Assembly (NCBI GenBank): GCA_963744735.1
Contig: CAVUVH010000034.1
Coordinates: 1 to 64,000 of the forward strand
Length of the DNA: 64,000 nt
Direction: 5' to 3'
DNA from: RPQJ01 sp963744735
GTDB taxonomy: Bacteria > Pseudomonadota > Gammaproteobacteria > Steroidobacterales > Steroidobacteraceae
Of the stretch, positions 15,060 through 24,680 are shown in pieces; within the stretch, counting starts at the first letter, position 1, and the number at the start of each line of letters is the position of its first letter. A program made the position numbers and the translations under genes. The notes under the pieces are model-generated. The model had not been told where the DNA came from, searched no databases, and saw nothing but the letters and a program-made list of their open reading frames with translations.

Positions 15060-16322
15060 ATGCCACCGCAGTCTCCCCCCGACAGCTCCCGCACCGTCGC
15101 GCACCGTCGCGCGCGCAGCGGCGCCTCGCGCTGGCTGGCGCTGGCCTGCGGCGTGCTGGCCTGCCTGGCGATCGCCTGGACCGATCCGGCTGTCGCGGCC
15201 GCGAAGCAGACACCGGCGCAGAAGGAAGCCGAGCTGCGCAAGCTGAACCAGCGCATCGAAAAGGTCCGCAAGTCGGTCAACGATGACGTGCGCAAGCGCG
15301 ACAAGCTGGCGGTCGAGCTGCGCGAGGCCGAGCTGGGGGTGCAGGCGGCGCGCAAGGAACTCGACGACATCCGCGCGCAGCGACTGGCGGCGGAGGCCCG
15401 CCTGCGCGAACTCGAGACCGAGCAGGCCCGGCGCGAGCGGGAACTCGACGGCGAGCGCGCAGCCCTGGCCGGCGAACTGCGCACCGCTTACGCCAATGGC
15501 CGGGAAGAGCAGCTGAAACTCCTTTTAAATCAAGAAGATCCGACGAGTTTCGGGCGCATGCTGGCGTACTACGGCTACTTCGGCCGGGCGCGCGCCGCGC
15601 GTATCCAGGGCATCCAGGACAAGCTCGAGCACCTGGCCCTGGTGCGCGAAAAGATCGTCGGCGAAAAGAACCGGCTGGTCGCCCTGGAAGAACAGCGCCT
15701 TGCCCGGGTGGCTGACCTGAAGTCCGCACAGCAGCGGCGGACGGCCGCAGTCGGCACGATCAACCAGCAGATCAAGTCCCGCGGCGGGGAGCTGAAACGG
15801 CTGCAGTCGCAGGCACAGTCGCTCGAGAAGCTGATCCGGGAGCTGCGCCAGGCGATCGAGAAGTCGCAGTCCCAGGGCGCCCGCCCGGGCAAGCCGGGCA
15901 GTGCCGTGGCGAAGCAGGCACCGTTCGAGCCCTTGCGCGGCAAGCTGCCCTGGCCGGTGCAGGACGGCAAGGTGCTGGCCCGGTTCGGCGACCCCCGGGC
16001 CGGTGGCTCGATGCGCTGGCAGGGCATGCTGATCGGCACCGCCCGCGGGGCGCGGGTGCGGGCGCCCTACGCGGGTCGGGTCGTCTATGGCGACTGGCTG
16101 CCCGGCATGGGCCTGATGCTCGTGCTCGACCACGGCGGTGGCTACATGAGCCTGTACGGCCACAACGAGGAACTCTTCCGCAAGGTCGGCGACGCGGTGG
16201 CGGCCGGCGAAGTGATCGGTTCGGTGGGCGATTCCGGCGGCCATGCCCAGCCGGCGCTCTATTTCGAGGTCCGTCGCGGCCGCACTCCGGTCGATCCGCA
16301 GAACTGGCTCAGCCGGAAGTAG
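15060..16322 (+). CDS. envC: EnvC-like murein hydrolase activator (degenerate LytM)
   Basis: A signal sequence (around LALACGVLACLAIAW) is followed by a long coiled coil (about residues 45-260, heptad-rich in E, K, R and L) and a C-terminal M23/LytM domain. The metal ligands of active M23 peptidases are mostly lost: WQGMLIG replaces the HxG-D motif and LYFEVR replaces LHFE. The protein is therefore predicted to be an activator of septal amidases rather than a hydrolase, as EnvC is. The ATG at 15060 is one choice, and a GTG at 15042 would add six residues. It probably acts in the periplasm during cell separation. A C-terminal processing protease lies two genes downstream, as often seen. Confidence 0.88.
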   Translation: MPPQSPPDSSRTVAHRRARSGASRWLALACGVLACLAIAWTDPAVAAAKQTPAQKEAELRKLNQRIEKVRKSVNDDVRKRDKLAVELREAELGVQAARKELDDIRAQRLAAEARLRELETEQARRERELDGERAALAGELRTAYANGREEQLKLLLNQEDPTSFGRMLAYYGYFGRARAARIQGIQDKLEHLALVREKIVGEKNRLVALEEQRLARVADLKSAQQRRTAAVGTINQQIKSRGGELKRLQSQAQSLEKLIRELRQAIEKSQSQGARPGKPGSAVAKQAPFEPLRGKLPWPVQDGKVLARFGDPRAGGSMRWQGMLIGTARGARVRAPYAGRVVYGDWLPGMGLMLVLDHGGGYMSLYGHNEELFRKVGDAVAAGEVIGSVGDSGGHAQPALYFEVRRGRTPVDPQNWLSRK

Positions 16323-16409
16323 GGCCTGCATCACGGTTTCCGGACCCTCCTTTTCTGGATCATTCGATTCCGGATGAAATCCGTTGGCTCAGGGACGGTT
16401 CGAGGACCC

Positions 16410-18641
16410 ATGGCATCGATGGCTGCAGTGATGACCGACGCGCCGGCGCCCCTGGATGGCACGTCGTTCGACCCGTATGGGCAGCTGCTCAAGATGCTGC
16501 TCCCGCGCGCGAACTCGATCGTGATCTATGACCGCCTGGGCGTCAGCCTGTGGGCAAGCGAGAACGACGACGCCGAGCTGCAGGGCCTGATGCAGCAGGC
16601 GAACGTCGCCGAGCTGGCCGAGCGCGGTGCCGTCGGCCATGGCTTCGCCGAGCCGCTGCCGGGCGAGCAGATCGCCTACTTCTTCGCCTTGCGCGACAAC
16701 GACGGCAGCCTGCTGGGCGGCGTCGGCATGGTCAGCCGCGAGTCGAACCGCGAGCCGCGCCCGTTCACGCTGGTCCAGGGGCTGGTGCGGCCGGCCCTGC
16801 AGTGCCTCGAGCGCGAGCTCGCGGCGCAATCGAGCATCGGCCAGCTGCAGCGCAGCCTGAGCGTGCGCGACCGCGACCTGGAGCTGCTGCTGGGCTCGGC
16901 GCAGGAAGAAGCCGATGGCGCCAACTCCACCGACGACTTCGCGACGCTGGTGCAGAGCTGTGTCGATCACCTCGGCTGTGCCGTCGGCGCACTGCTCATC
17001 CCGGACAAGAACATCGCGGTCTGCCGCACCTCGTTCGACACGCCACCCCGTGCCGGCGCGGAGATCCTCACGCGCACGCACAAGGCCGTGCTCGGCTGGG
17101 CGCAGCTGCAGCGGCAGACGATGACCTCGAACGAGCCGCACAGCACGGGCCCGTTCGCCAACATCCCGTACAAGATCCTGGCCTGCCCCGTCATGCACGG
17201 CGCGCAGCGCATCCACGGCGTGCTGGTGCTGTTCAAGCGGCAGCAGGCGCCCGACTTCGACCTGCGGCAGGTGCGCATCGTCGAGCTGCTCGGCCGCCGC
17301 GTCGCCTACATCCTGATGAACTCGTACGACCCGACCACCGGCCTGCTGACGCGGCCGGCGTTCGAGAAGCGTGCCAACGCGGTGCTCACGCCCGAATTGC
17401 TGCGCAAGGACAATTGCGTCATCTACATCGACATCGACCGGCTGCACGTGCTGAACGAGAAGCTCGGCATGCACGTCGGCGACTCGGTCATCGTGCGCGT
17501 CGCCGAGACGATCCGGCAGAGCCTGTCGCCGCGGATGCTGGCGGCGCGCATTTCCGGCGATCGCTTCGCCGTGTTCGTGCCGGAGGCGTCGGTCGACGCC
17601 ACGCACGAGATCGCGGACAACCTGCGGCAGTCGCTCGAGCGGCTCGGCTTCGTGCGCGACCGGCAGCAGATCGAGGTCACCGCCAGCTGCGGTGTCGCCA
17701 ACATCATCGACGGCCAGCACCCGTTGTCGCATGCGCTGGCGTCGGCCGAGATCGCGTGCAAGGCCGCCAAGGACCGCGGCCGCAATCGTGTCGAAGCCTA
17801 TTTCGACGGCGACCAGAGCATCGTCCGCCGCTACACCGACCTGACGCTGCTGAGCACGGTGCGCTCGGCGCTGCTCGACCAGCGCTTCCGGCTCGAGGCG
17901 CAGACGATCGTCCCGCTCAACGGCGCGCCGGAAACGCCCAAGTTCGAACTGCTGCTGCGCATGAGTGACGAATCCGGGAACAGCGTGCCGCCGGAGAAAT
18001 TCCTCTCCGCCGCCGAGCGCTACCAGCTGGCGCCGGCGATCGACCGCTGGGTCCTGCGCCGCGTGATCGAGATGCTGCAGCCGAACGCGGCTCAGCTGCA
18101 CGCGATGCAGGCCTGTTTCGCAGTGAACATTTCGGGCCAGTCGCTGGGCGACGCCGACTTCGCCGTCTTCATGGAATCCGCCCTGCGCGACAGCGGGCTG
18201 CCGCGCGGATTGATCTCGTTCGAGGTCACCGAGACCGCGGCGGTCGCCAACATCGTCCGCGCCGAGTCGCTGATCCGCCGGCTGCGCGAGCTGGGCAGCG
18301 ATGTCGCGCTCGACGACTTCGGCCGTGGCCTCAGCTCCCTCACCTACCTGAAGACGCTGCCGGTGACGCACCTGAAGATCGACGGCAGCTTCGTCCGCGA
18401 CGTGGTCGTCGACGACCGCTCCCAGGCGATGCTCAGCGCGATCGTGCAGCTGGCGCACGCGATGAAGCTGCACACGGTCGCCGAATGCGTCGAAAGCGAG
18501 GCGATCTGGCGCGCCACCCGCGAGCTGGGGGTCGAATACGGCCAGGGATTCTCGATCGGCCGCCCGCTGCCGCTGGAGAAGGTGCTGGAGACGCTCGTTG
18601 CCGCTAATATGGGGCGCCGAGTCCAGTCGCAGACCGCCTGA
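16410..18641 (+). CDS. GAF-GGDEF-EAL cyclic di-GMP protein, probable phosphodiesterase
   Basis: About 743 residues. There is an N-terminal sensor region, a GAF-like domain (near residues 165-300), a GGDEF domain with the degenerate signature SGDRF, and a C-terminal EAL domain. The EAL signature is ELLLR. The other catalytic residues are in place: NISGQ, FEVTET, LDDFGRG, LKIDGSFV, AECVES and QGFSIGRP. I infer an inactive cyclase part, perhaps GTP-binding, controlling an active phosphodiesterase. No transmembrane segment is seen, so it is cytosolic. GAGGA precedes the ATG at 16410. An in-frame ATG at 16374 would add twelve residues. Confidence 0.87.
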   Translation: MASMAAVMTDAPAPLDGTSFDPYGQLLKMLLPRANSIVIYDRLGVSLWASENDDAELQGLMQQANVAELAERGAVGHGFAEPLPGEQIAYFFALRDNDGSLLGGVGMVSRESNREPRPFTLVQGLVRPALQCLERELAAQSSIGQLQRSLSVRDRDLELLLGSAQEEADGANSTDDFATLVQSCVDHLGCAVGALLIPDKNIAVCRTSFDTPPRAGAEILTRTHKAVLGWAQLQRQTMTSNEPHSTGPFANIPYKILACPVMHGAQRIHGVLVLFKRQQAPDFDLRQVRIVELLGRRVAYILMNSYDPTTGLLTRPAFEKRANAVLTPELLRKDNCVIYIDIDRLHVLNEKLGMHVGDSVIVRVAETIRQSLSPRMLAARISGDRFAVFVPEASVDATHEIADNLRQSLERLGFVRDRQQIEVTASCGVANIIDGQHPLSHALASAEIACKAAKDRGRNRVEAYFDGDQSIVRRYTDLTLLSTVRSALLDQRFRLEAQTIVPLNGAPETPKFELLLRMSDESGNSVPPEKFLSAAERYQLAPAIDRWVLRRVIEMLQPNAAQLHAMQACFAVNISGQSLGDADFAVFMESALRDSGLPRGLISFEVTETAAVANIVRAESLIRRLRELGSDVALDDFGRGLSSLTYLKTLPVTHLKIDGSFVRDVVVDDRSQAMLSAIVQLAHAMKLHTVAECVESEAIWRATRELGVEYGQGFSIGRPLPLEKVLETLVAANMGRRVQSQTA

Positions 18642-18648
18642 TTCCACC

Positions 18649-19947
18649 TTGACCCGCCGTACGCCCCTGCTGTTGGCCGCCATGGTCGGCATCGCCGTCG
18701 GTTACGGCCTTGCCCGGGCCCCGGGCTGGCTGCGCGCGGCCCCGGCCGATGCCGCCCAGTCCGCGGTGCGGTCGGTCCAGCCCCGGGCCCCGCATCAGCT
18801 GCTCGACGAGGTGGTCAGCCGGATCCGCCGGGAGTATGTCGAACCTGTCCCCGACAGCGTCTTCGACGCTGCCGCGGTCAAGGGCATCGTCGCCAACCTC
18901 GACCCGCATTCCGCCTTTCTCGACGCCGCCGAATACGACGAGATGCGCGCTGCGACGACCGGCAGCTACACCGGCGTCGGCATCGAAGTCTCGGCGGCCG
19001 ACGGTCGCGTGGTGGTGGTGACGCCGATCGAGGGCTCGCCGGCGGCACTGGCCGGCGTGCGCGCCGGGGACGTCGTGCTGGCCGTCAACGGCGAGCCGGT
19101 CACGGCGGAGCGCCTCGACGAGACGATCGGCCGCATGCGTGGCATGCCCGGCACGCCGGTGCGGCTGGCGGTGGGGCGCAAGGACGAGCCTGAACCGATC
19201 GTGTTCACGCTGCAGCGGAGCGAAGTGCATGTGCACTCGGTGCGCGCGGAGCCGCTGCCTGGAAATTTCGGCTACGTGCGGATCACGCAGTTCAGCGATT
19301 CGACGCCGGACGACCTGGCGCAGGCCCTGTCAGGTCTCGCCCATCCGCGGAACCGGCCCGCGGCGGACGGTTCGGCCGCGCCGTTCCGGCCCCTGCGGGG
19401 ACTCGTGCTCGACCTGCGCGGCAACCCGGGCGGCGTGCTCGAGTCCGCCGTCAGCGTGGCCGACGCGTTCCTCGACCAGGGCGTGATCGTGCGCGCGGAC
19501 GGCCGCTCGCCGGCGGCACGGTTCGAGTTCTCGGCCACGCCCGGCGATGCGCTGGACGGGCAGCCGCTGGTGGTGCTGGTCGATGGCGGCTCGGCCTCGG
19601 GCTCCGAGATCGTGGCTGGCGCGCTGCGCGATCATGGCCGCGCCACGCTGCTCGGCGAGCGCACCTTCGGCAAGGGCTCGGTGCAGACCGTCATCCCGCT
19701 GCGCGACGGCCAGGCCCTGAAGCTGACCACCTCGCGCTACTACACCCCGGCCGGCGTCTCGATCCACGAACGTGGCCTCGAGCCCGACATCACGATCGGC
19801 CCCACCGAGGACGCGCACACGCGGATCGCGCCGCTGCCGCCACTGCAGGATGCGGCCGTGCTGACCGCGCTGCAGTACCTGAAGGATCGTGGCCTCGGCG
19901 CGCACTACGCCGCGGTCAAGCCGCCCTCAGCCGCGCAGCAGCGTTAG
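18649..19947 (+). CDS. ctpA: S41 family C-terminal processing peptidase
   Basis: About 432 residues. An N-terminal hydrophobic segment (LLLAAMVGIAVGYGLA) anchors or exports the protein. A PDZ domain (about 105-190, YTGVGIEVSAADGRVVVVTPIEGSPA) and the S41 catalytic core follow. The serine lies in GGSASGSEIVAGAL and the lysine in FGKGSVQT. Such proteases trim envelope proteins and can degrade peptidoglycan hydrolases. The likely start is the TTG at 18649, 7 bases after the previous stop; a longer open frame from 18598 overlaps the upstream gene. The last 21 bp overlap the end of the convergent MAPEG gene. Confidence 0.9.
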   Translation: MTRRTPLLLAAMVGIAVGYGLARAPGWLRAAPADAAQSAVRSVQPRAPHQLLDEVVSRIRREYVEPVPDSVFDAAAVKGIVANLDPHSAFLDAAEYDEMRAATTGSYTGVGIEVSAADGRVVVVTPIEGSPAALAGVRAGDVVLAVNGEPVTAERLDETIGRMRGMPGTPVRLAVGRKDEPEPIVFTLQRSEVHVHSVRAEPLPGNFGYVRITQFSDSTPDDLAQALSGLAHPRNRPAADGSAAPFRPLRGLVLDLRGNPGGVLESAVSVADAFLDQGVIVRADGRSPAARFEFSATPGDALDGQPLVVLVDGGSASGSEIVAGALRDHGRATLLGERTFGKGSVQTVIPLRDGQALKLTTSRYYTPAGVSIHERGLEPDITIGPTEDAHTRIAPLPPLQDAAVLTALQYLKDRGLGAHYAAVKPPSAAQQR

Positions 19948-20316
19948 CCGCGCGCCCGCCAGCGCGCCGAGCAGCAGGGCCAGGATCGGCAGCATGCTCA
20001 GGCCAAACCCGGCACCGCGCCTGGCCGGGTCGCTCACGTAGCTGCGCAGGTACAGGAACCGGCCGACCAGGTACACCGCGCCCAGCACGGCCGACCAGGT
20101 CGGGCTGACGTAATGGGCGAAGAGCCACAGGCCGGGCAGCAGCGCGATCAGCAGCTCGAGCGTGTTCATCTGCACGCGGAAGTACCGCTCGAACACCGGG
20201 TGGCCGGTGACGGCCGGGCCGTTCACGCCGTACTTGCCGCGGGCCTGGCCCACCAGTACCGCAAACCAGATGTACTGCAGCAACGCGAGCAGGGCGACGA
20301 TCGCAACGAATTCCAT
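19927..20316 (-). CDS. MAPEG family membrane protein
   Basis: A 129-residue protein with four hydrophobic segments and the MAPEG-like motif FRVQMNTLELL, followed by GRFLYLRSYVSDPARRGAGF. MAPEG proteins are glutathione- or eicosanoid-related membrane enzymes in eukaryotes. Bacterial members are mostly uncharacterised and may have glutathione transferase or peroxidase activity. It is divergent from the holin-4-like gene. Confidence 0.85.
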   Translation of the reverse strand: MEFVAIVALLALLQYIWFAVLVGQARGKYGVNGPAVTGHPVFERYFRVQMNTLELLIALLPGLWLFAHYVSPTWSAVLGAVYLVGRFLYLRSYVSDPARRGAGFGLSMLPILALLLGALAGARLTLLRG

Positions 20317-20427
20317 GGGGCCTCGTCTCCGGCGGCGCCGGTGTGGGTGTGAGGGGCGGGAGATTCCATTACCATCGCACGCAGGTCAACCGCGGATCGT
20401 CGCGGTCCCGGTCACGAGGAGCTTGCG

Positions 20428-20802
20428 ATGGTCGGATTCCTGTTGCGCGCCGCGATCTGCGCCCTGGGCCTGTGGGTGGCAAGCCAGCTGCTCGACGGCC
20501 TCGTGTTCACGACCCCCGCAAAGCTGCTGCTTGCCGCCGTGCTGCTCGGCATCGTCAACGCGTTCGTGCGGCCGCTCGCCTTCATCCTGACGCTGCCGAT
20601 CACGATCGTCACGCTCGGGCTGTTCCTGCTGGTGCTGAACGCGGGCATGGTCGCGCTGGTCGCCTGGATCGTTCCGGGATTCACGATCGCCGGCTTCTGG
20701 ACCGCGCTCGGTGCCGCGCTGATCGTCAGCATCGTGTCCTGGGCCGCCTCGAGCGCGATCGGCCCGTCGGGCAGGTTCGAGAAGATCACGCCGCGCCACT
20801 GA
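20428..20802 (+). CDS. Phage-holin-4 superfamily (YvlD-type) membrane protein
   Basis: A 124-residue, four-helix membrane protein with the hallmark sequence IVNAFVRPLAFILTLPITIVTLGLFLLVLNAG. Despite the family name it is a chromosomal protein of unknown role, and no lysis or phage gene lies nearby. GAGGAGC lies upstream of the ATG at 20428. Confidence 0.85.
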   Translation: MVGFLLRAAICALGLWVASQLLDGLVFTTPAKLLLAAVLLGIVNAFVRPLAFILTLPITIVTLGLFLLVLNAGMVALVAWIVPGFTIAGFWTALGAALIVSIVSWAASSAIGPSGRFEKITPRH

Positions 20803-20846
20803 ACTGCGCGCCGCCCGGCGGTCGCACGCCAGGTCCCCGGTTGCCG

Positions 20847-21735
20847 TCAGTAGAACCGGCTCGGCAGCGTCACCAGCACGACGCCGGCCAGGATCACGCA
20901 CATCCCGATCAGCTGCTGGGCGCCGAGCGCCTCACCCAGCACGAGCCAGCCGAGCAGCGTTGCAATCGCGGGGTTGACGTAGGCGAACGTTGCCACGCGG
21001 TCGGTGCGTGCGTTCTTCAGCAACCAGGTGAACGCGGTATAGGTCACCGCCGAGGCGAACACGCCCAGGTAGACGATGGCGAGCATGCCGCGCCATTCCC
21101 AGTGCCAGCGCGGCAGCTCGCCGGTCGCGATCCCGGCGCCCAGCAGCATGGCCCCGCCGACCAGCATGATCATCGCGTTGAATGCGATCGGCCCGAAATC
21201 GAAGGACATGTTGCGGTAGATGATCGTGCCGCTGGCCCAGACCAGCGCGGCCGCCAGCACCAGCAGCTGCCAGCCCGTGTGTGGCGTGAGGCGCATTTCG
21301 TCGGGCCAGACCAGCAGCGCGACGCCGGCGAAGCCGAGCGCCAGGCCGATCCGGCTCGGCACCGACAGCGGCTGGCCCTTTGCGCCGATCGTGCCCAGCC
21401 AGGCGATCCAGAGGGCGAGGCTCGAGTTCAGCAGCGCAACCTCGTTCGAGGGCAGGTGTTTCAGGGCGTAGGTCGACGAACCGCTGCTCAAGACCACCAG
21501 CACCAGCGAATAGAACACGATCCAGCGCCACTGGGCCGGTGTCGCGGGCAGGCGGCTCGCCGCGGTACATCGCGATCGCGAGCAGCAGCGAGCCGCCGAT
21601 GAAGGAACGCAGCGCCGCGAACAGCAACGGCGGGAGGTCGGTGACACCGACACGCACGGCCAGGAAGCTCGACCCCCAGACGAGGTAGACGAGCGCGAAG
21701 CACGTGAGTACCCGCGCGCGCTGCGATCTCAGCAC
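20847..21735 (-). CDS. EamA/RhaT family transporter; one frame break
   Basis: A 10-helix drug/metabolite transporter of about 295 residues with two EamA repeats (LVYLVWGSSFLAVRVG in the first, LVWASGTIIYR in the second). The frame changes near 21550, between YRGEPP and the following RLPATPAQWRWIVFYS, while the rest stays intact. A GTG start at 21735 fits. The family exports amino acids or metabolites; the substrate cannot be told. The break resembles a one-base indel. Confidence 0.85.
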
Positions 21736-21788
21736 AGCCGTCGCCGGGAATCCCGCATCCGCTGCTTCATGCCGTCACCGCGGCGCGC

Positions 21789-23717
21789 TCAGGCCAGCCG
21801 CCGGCCGCCGGCCCGGTACAGCCAGTACGCGAGCGCCGCCACCACCGCGAGCCCGAGCGGCTCGCCGAACTGCAGCCCGGCACCGAGCGCGAGCACGTCG
21901 GCGCGTCCCGCCATCACGATCGGGATCGCGATGAAGATGCCCATCAGCGCCTCGCCGGTGATCAGTCCGGCCGCAAACAGGATGCCGCTCTGCTTGGCGC
22001 GCTCTGCCTGCGGCGAATCGTCGCGGATGCCGAGCCTGCGCTCGACCAGGTAAGCGATCAGGCCGCCGATGAAGATCGGCACCGACAGCTCCAGCGGCAG
22101 GTACACGCCGACGGCCACGGCCAGCACCGGCGCGCGGAAGGGCGCATTGCTGCGCTTGAGATACTGGTCGACCAGGATGATCGCGATGCCGATCGCGCCG
22201 CCGATCGCGATCATGCCCCACGGCAGGTCGCCGCCGAACATGCCCTTGGCGACCGACGCCATCAGGGTGGCCTGCGGGGCGAGCAGTGCGTTCGGGTGCT
22301 CGGCCGTGGGCGCGCCGATGCCGTACGCGTGCAGCAGCAGGTTCAGCACCGGCGCCATCACCAGCGCGCAGCTGACCGCGCCGATCGCCAGCATCACCTG
22401 CTGCCGCCACGGCGTGGCACCGACCAGCTGGCCGGCCTTCAGGTCCTGCAGGTTGTCGCCGCCGACGCTGGCCGCGCAGCACACGACCGAGCCGATCATG
22501 ATGGCGGCGACCGGGCCGAGCGCGGCGCCGCGACCCATGAGCAGCACGAGCAGCAGCGAGGAAAACAGGATCGTGCAGATCGTGATGCCCGAGACCGGGT
22601 TGTTGGACGAACCCACGAGGCCGGCCATGTAGGCGGAGACCGAGGTGAAGACGAAGCCCGCCACGATCATGATCACCGTCATCAGCAGGCTGACGGCCAG
22701 GTTGTCGACGATCAGCTGGTACAGGATCGCGAGCGGGATCGTGAACAGCACCAGTCCGGTGAGCATCGCCTTCATCGGCAGGTCCTGCTCGGTGTGCGAC
22801 ACGGCCCTGGCCGCGCCCGCGCGCGTGGCCTCGAGCCCGCTGCGGATGCCGGAGGCCAGCGAGCTCCGGATCGAGATCAGTGCCCAGACTCCGCCCACCA
22901 GCATGGCGCCGACGCCGAGGTAGCGCACCTGCGCCGCCCAGATCGCGCCTGCGATGGTCTCGGCGTCCGCGCCGGCAAGCTGCTGCGCCAGCGCCGCGTT
23001 GTCCTGCAGGAAGTGCGCCGCGTAGATCGGGATGGCGATGTTCCAGGAAATCATGCCGCCGATCAGCGCCAGCGCACCGATGTTGAGCCCGACGATGTAG
23101 CCCACGCCCAGCAGGGCCGGCGACAGGTTGGTGCCGAAATAGGCGAGCCACTTGCCGAAGAAGCCGCTTGCAGCCGCAGTGTCGGGAATCAGCCGCAGGC
23201 CGCTGCCGGCCGCCAGCTTGGCGAGGCCGCCGCCCAGTGCCGCCAGGCCGAGCAGCTTCACGCCCTGCGCCGGGTTGTCGCCCGCCTTGAGCACTTCGGC
23301 GGCCGCGACGCCCTCGGGAAAGCGCAGGTTCTGCTCGATGATCAGCGAGCGGCGCAACGGCACCGAGAAGATGACGCCGAGGATGCCGCCCAGGCCGGCG
23401 ATGGCCAGCACCCAGGAGTACCTGAACTCGGTCCAGTGACCGAGGATGACCAGCGCCGGGATCGTGAAGATCACGCCCGAGGCGATCGACGAGCCGGCCG
23501 AGGCGCCGGTCTGCACGATGTTGTTCTCGAGGATGGTGCTGCCACCGAGCATGCGCAGCACCGCCATCGAAACGACCGCCGCGGGAATGGCGGAGGCGAT
23601 GGTCATGCCGGCGAACAGGCCGAGGTAGGTATTGGCTGCCGCGAGAATCATCGCCAGCAGGATGGCGAGGACGATCGCGCGGGCCGTGAGCTGGGCGGGG
23701 GCCTGGGCCGTGTTCAT
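21789..23717 (-). CDS. OPT family oligopeptide transporter
   Basis: The 642-residue protein has about 15 hydrophobic segments and typical OPT blocks: NTYLGLFAGMTIASAIPAAV at the N-terminus, NLRFPEGVAAAEVL, AGLVGSSNNPVSG and GDNLQDLKAGQLVGATPWRQQ. OPT proteins import small peptides or metal-chelate complexes using the proton gradient. It fits the peptide-scavenging theme of the block to its right, although it stands in its own unit. Confidence 0.93.
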   Translation of the reverse strand: MNTAQAPAQLTARAIVLAILLAMILAAANTYLGLFAGMTIASAIPAAVVSMAVLRMLGGSTILENNIVQTGASAGSSIASGVIFTIPALVILGHWTEFRYSWVLAIAGLGGILGVIFSVPLRRSLIIEQNLRFPEGVAAAEVLKAGDNPAQGVKLLGLAALGGGLAKLAAGSGLRLIPDTAAASGFFGKWLAYFGTNLSPALLGVGYIVGLNIGALALIGGMISWNIAIPIYAAHFLQDNAALAQQLAGADAETIAGAIWAAQVRYLGVGAMLVGGVWALISIRSSLASGIRSGLEATRAGAARAVSHTEQDLPMKAMLTGLVLFTIPLAILYQLIVDNLAVSLLMTVIMIVAGFVFTSVSAYMAGLVGSSNNPVSGITICTILFSSLLLVLLMGRGAALGPVAAIMIGSVVCCAASVGGDNLQDLKAGQLVGATPWRQQVMLAIGAVSCALVMAPVLNLLLHAYGIGAPTAEHPNALLAPQATLMASVAKGMFGGDLPWGMIAIGGAIGIAIILVDQYLKRSNAPFRAPVLAVAVGVYLPLELSVPIFIGGLIAYLVERRLGIRDDSPQAERAKQSGILFAAGLITGEALMGIFIAIPIVMAGRADVLALGAGLQFGEPLGLAVVAALAYWLYRAGGRRLA

Positions 23718-23892
23718 GGATGCGTCCGACGTGGAAGTTGGCGCATTAGAGAGGTCGCCACCGCCAAAAGCAATGCCGGGGGCGGGTCACCGCCAACCGC
23801 GCTTTCAGCGGCCGTCCGGTGCCGCAATGAAACCGGTGCCACAATGGGAAAACCGCGGGTCTTGCGGCCCGCCCATCATGGGAAGAGGAACG

Positions 23893-24663
23893 ATGCCGAA
23901 GGCAATTTTCATCACCGGCGCGGGCGGCGGCATCGGCGCGGCGACGGCGCGACTCTTCGCCGCGAAAGGCTGGCAGGTCGGTGGCTGCGACCTGCGCATG
24001 GAGGCAATCGAGTCACTGGCGGACGCGATCGGACACGAGCGCTTCAAGCCCTACGTGGCGGACGTGCGTGACCGTGCCTCCCTCGCGCCGGCGATCTCTG
24101 ATTTCGCCGCACGGCACGGCGGCAGGCTCGACGCCGTCTTCGCCAATGCCGGCGTGCTGTTCATGGCCCCCGACGACCAGATCGATCCTGAACAGAAGGA
24201 CCTGCAGGTCGACGTCAACGTGAAGGGCGTCATGCACACGTTCGATGCGGCGATGCCCTACCTCAAGGCAGCCGCACCGGGCACCCATGCGATCGCGATG
24301 GCGTCGACCTCGGCTGAATACGGCTCGCCGCACCACGCGGTCTACAGCGCGACGAAGTTCTTCGTGCGTGGCTACACCGAGGCGCTGAACATCGAGTACA
24401 AGCCCCTGGGCATCAACGTCTGCGGCATCTACGTCGCGTATGTCGACACGGGCATGGTGCGGGATGCGCAATGGAAGGCTGCGTCGATCGAGAGCATGGG
24501 CGTCAAGGCGAAACCGGAAGAGGTCGCAGCAATCGTCTGGAAGGCGGTGCATGGCAGCCGCGCGCACTGGCGCGTCGGTTTCGACGCCAAGGTGTCGCAC
24601 TACGCGGTGCGGCTGTTCGGTTCCTGGGTCGCGCCCATCTATGCGCGGCTGATGCGAATCTGA
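23893..24663 (+). CDS. Short-chain dehydrogenase/reductase
   Basis: A 256-residue classical SDR with the cofactor motif TGAGGGIG at residues 8-15, NAG in VFANAGVLF, catalytic serine in MASTSAEYG and YSATK as the Tyr-Lys pair. GGAAGAGGAA precedes the ATG at 23893. The C-terminus (FDAKVSHYAVRLFGSWVAPIYARL) looks membrane-associating. The substrate is unknown; a lipid or sterol-like alcohol is possible. Confidence 0.9.
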   Translation: MPKAIFITGAGGGIGAATARLFAAKGWQVGGCDLRMEAIESLADAIGHERFKPYVADVRDRASLAPAISDFAARHGGRLDAVFANAGVLFMAPDDQIDPEQKDLQVDVNVKGVMHTFDAAMPYLKAAAPGTHAIAMASTSAEYGSPHHAVYSATKFFVRGYTEALNIEYKPLGINVCGIYVAYVDTGMVRDAQWKAASIESMGVKAKPEEVAAIVWKAVHGSRAHWRVGFDAKVSHYAVRLFGSWVAPIYARLMRI

Positions 24664-24680
24664 GGCCGCGTCGCCCTTCG

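Noticed and set aside
20428..20802. Prophage holin
   Set aside because: The family name is historical. There are no endolysin, spanin or structural phage genes nearby, and the protein is a widespread chromosomal membrane protein.
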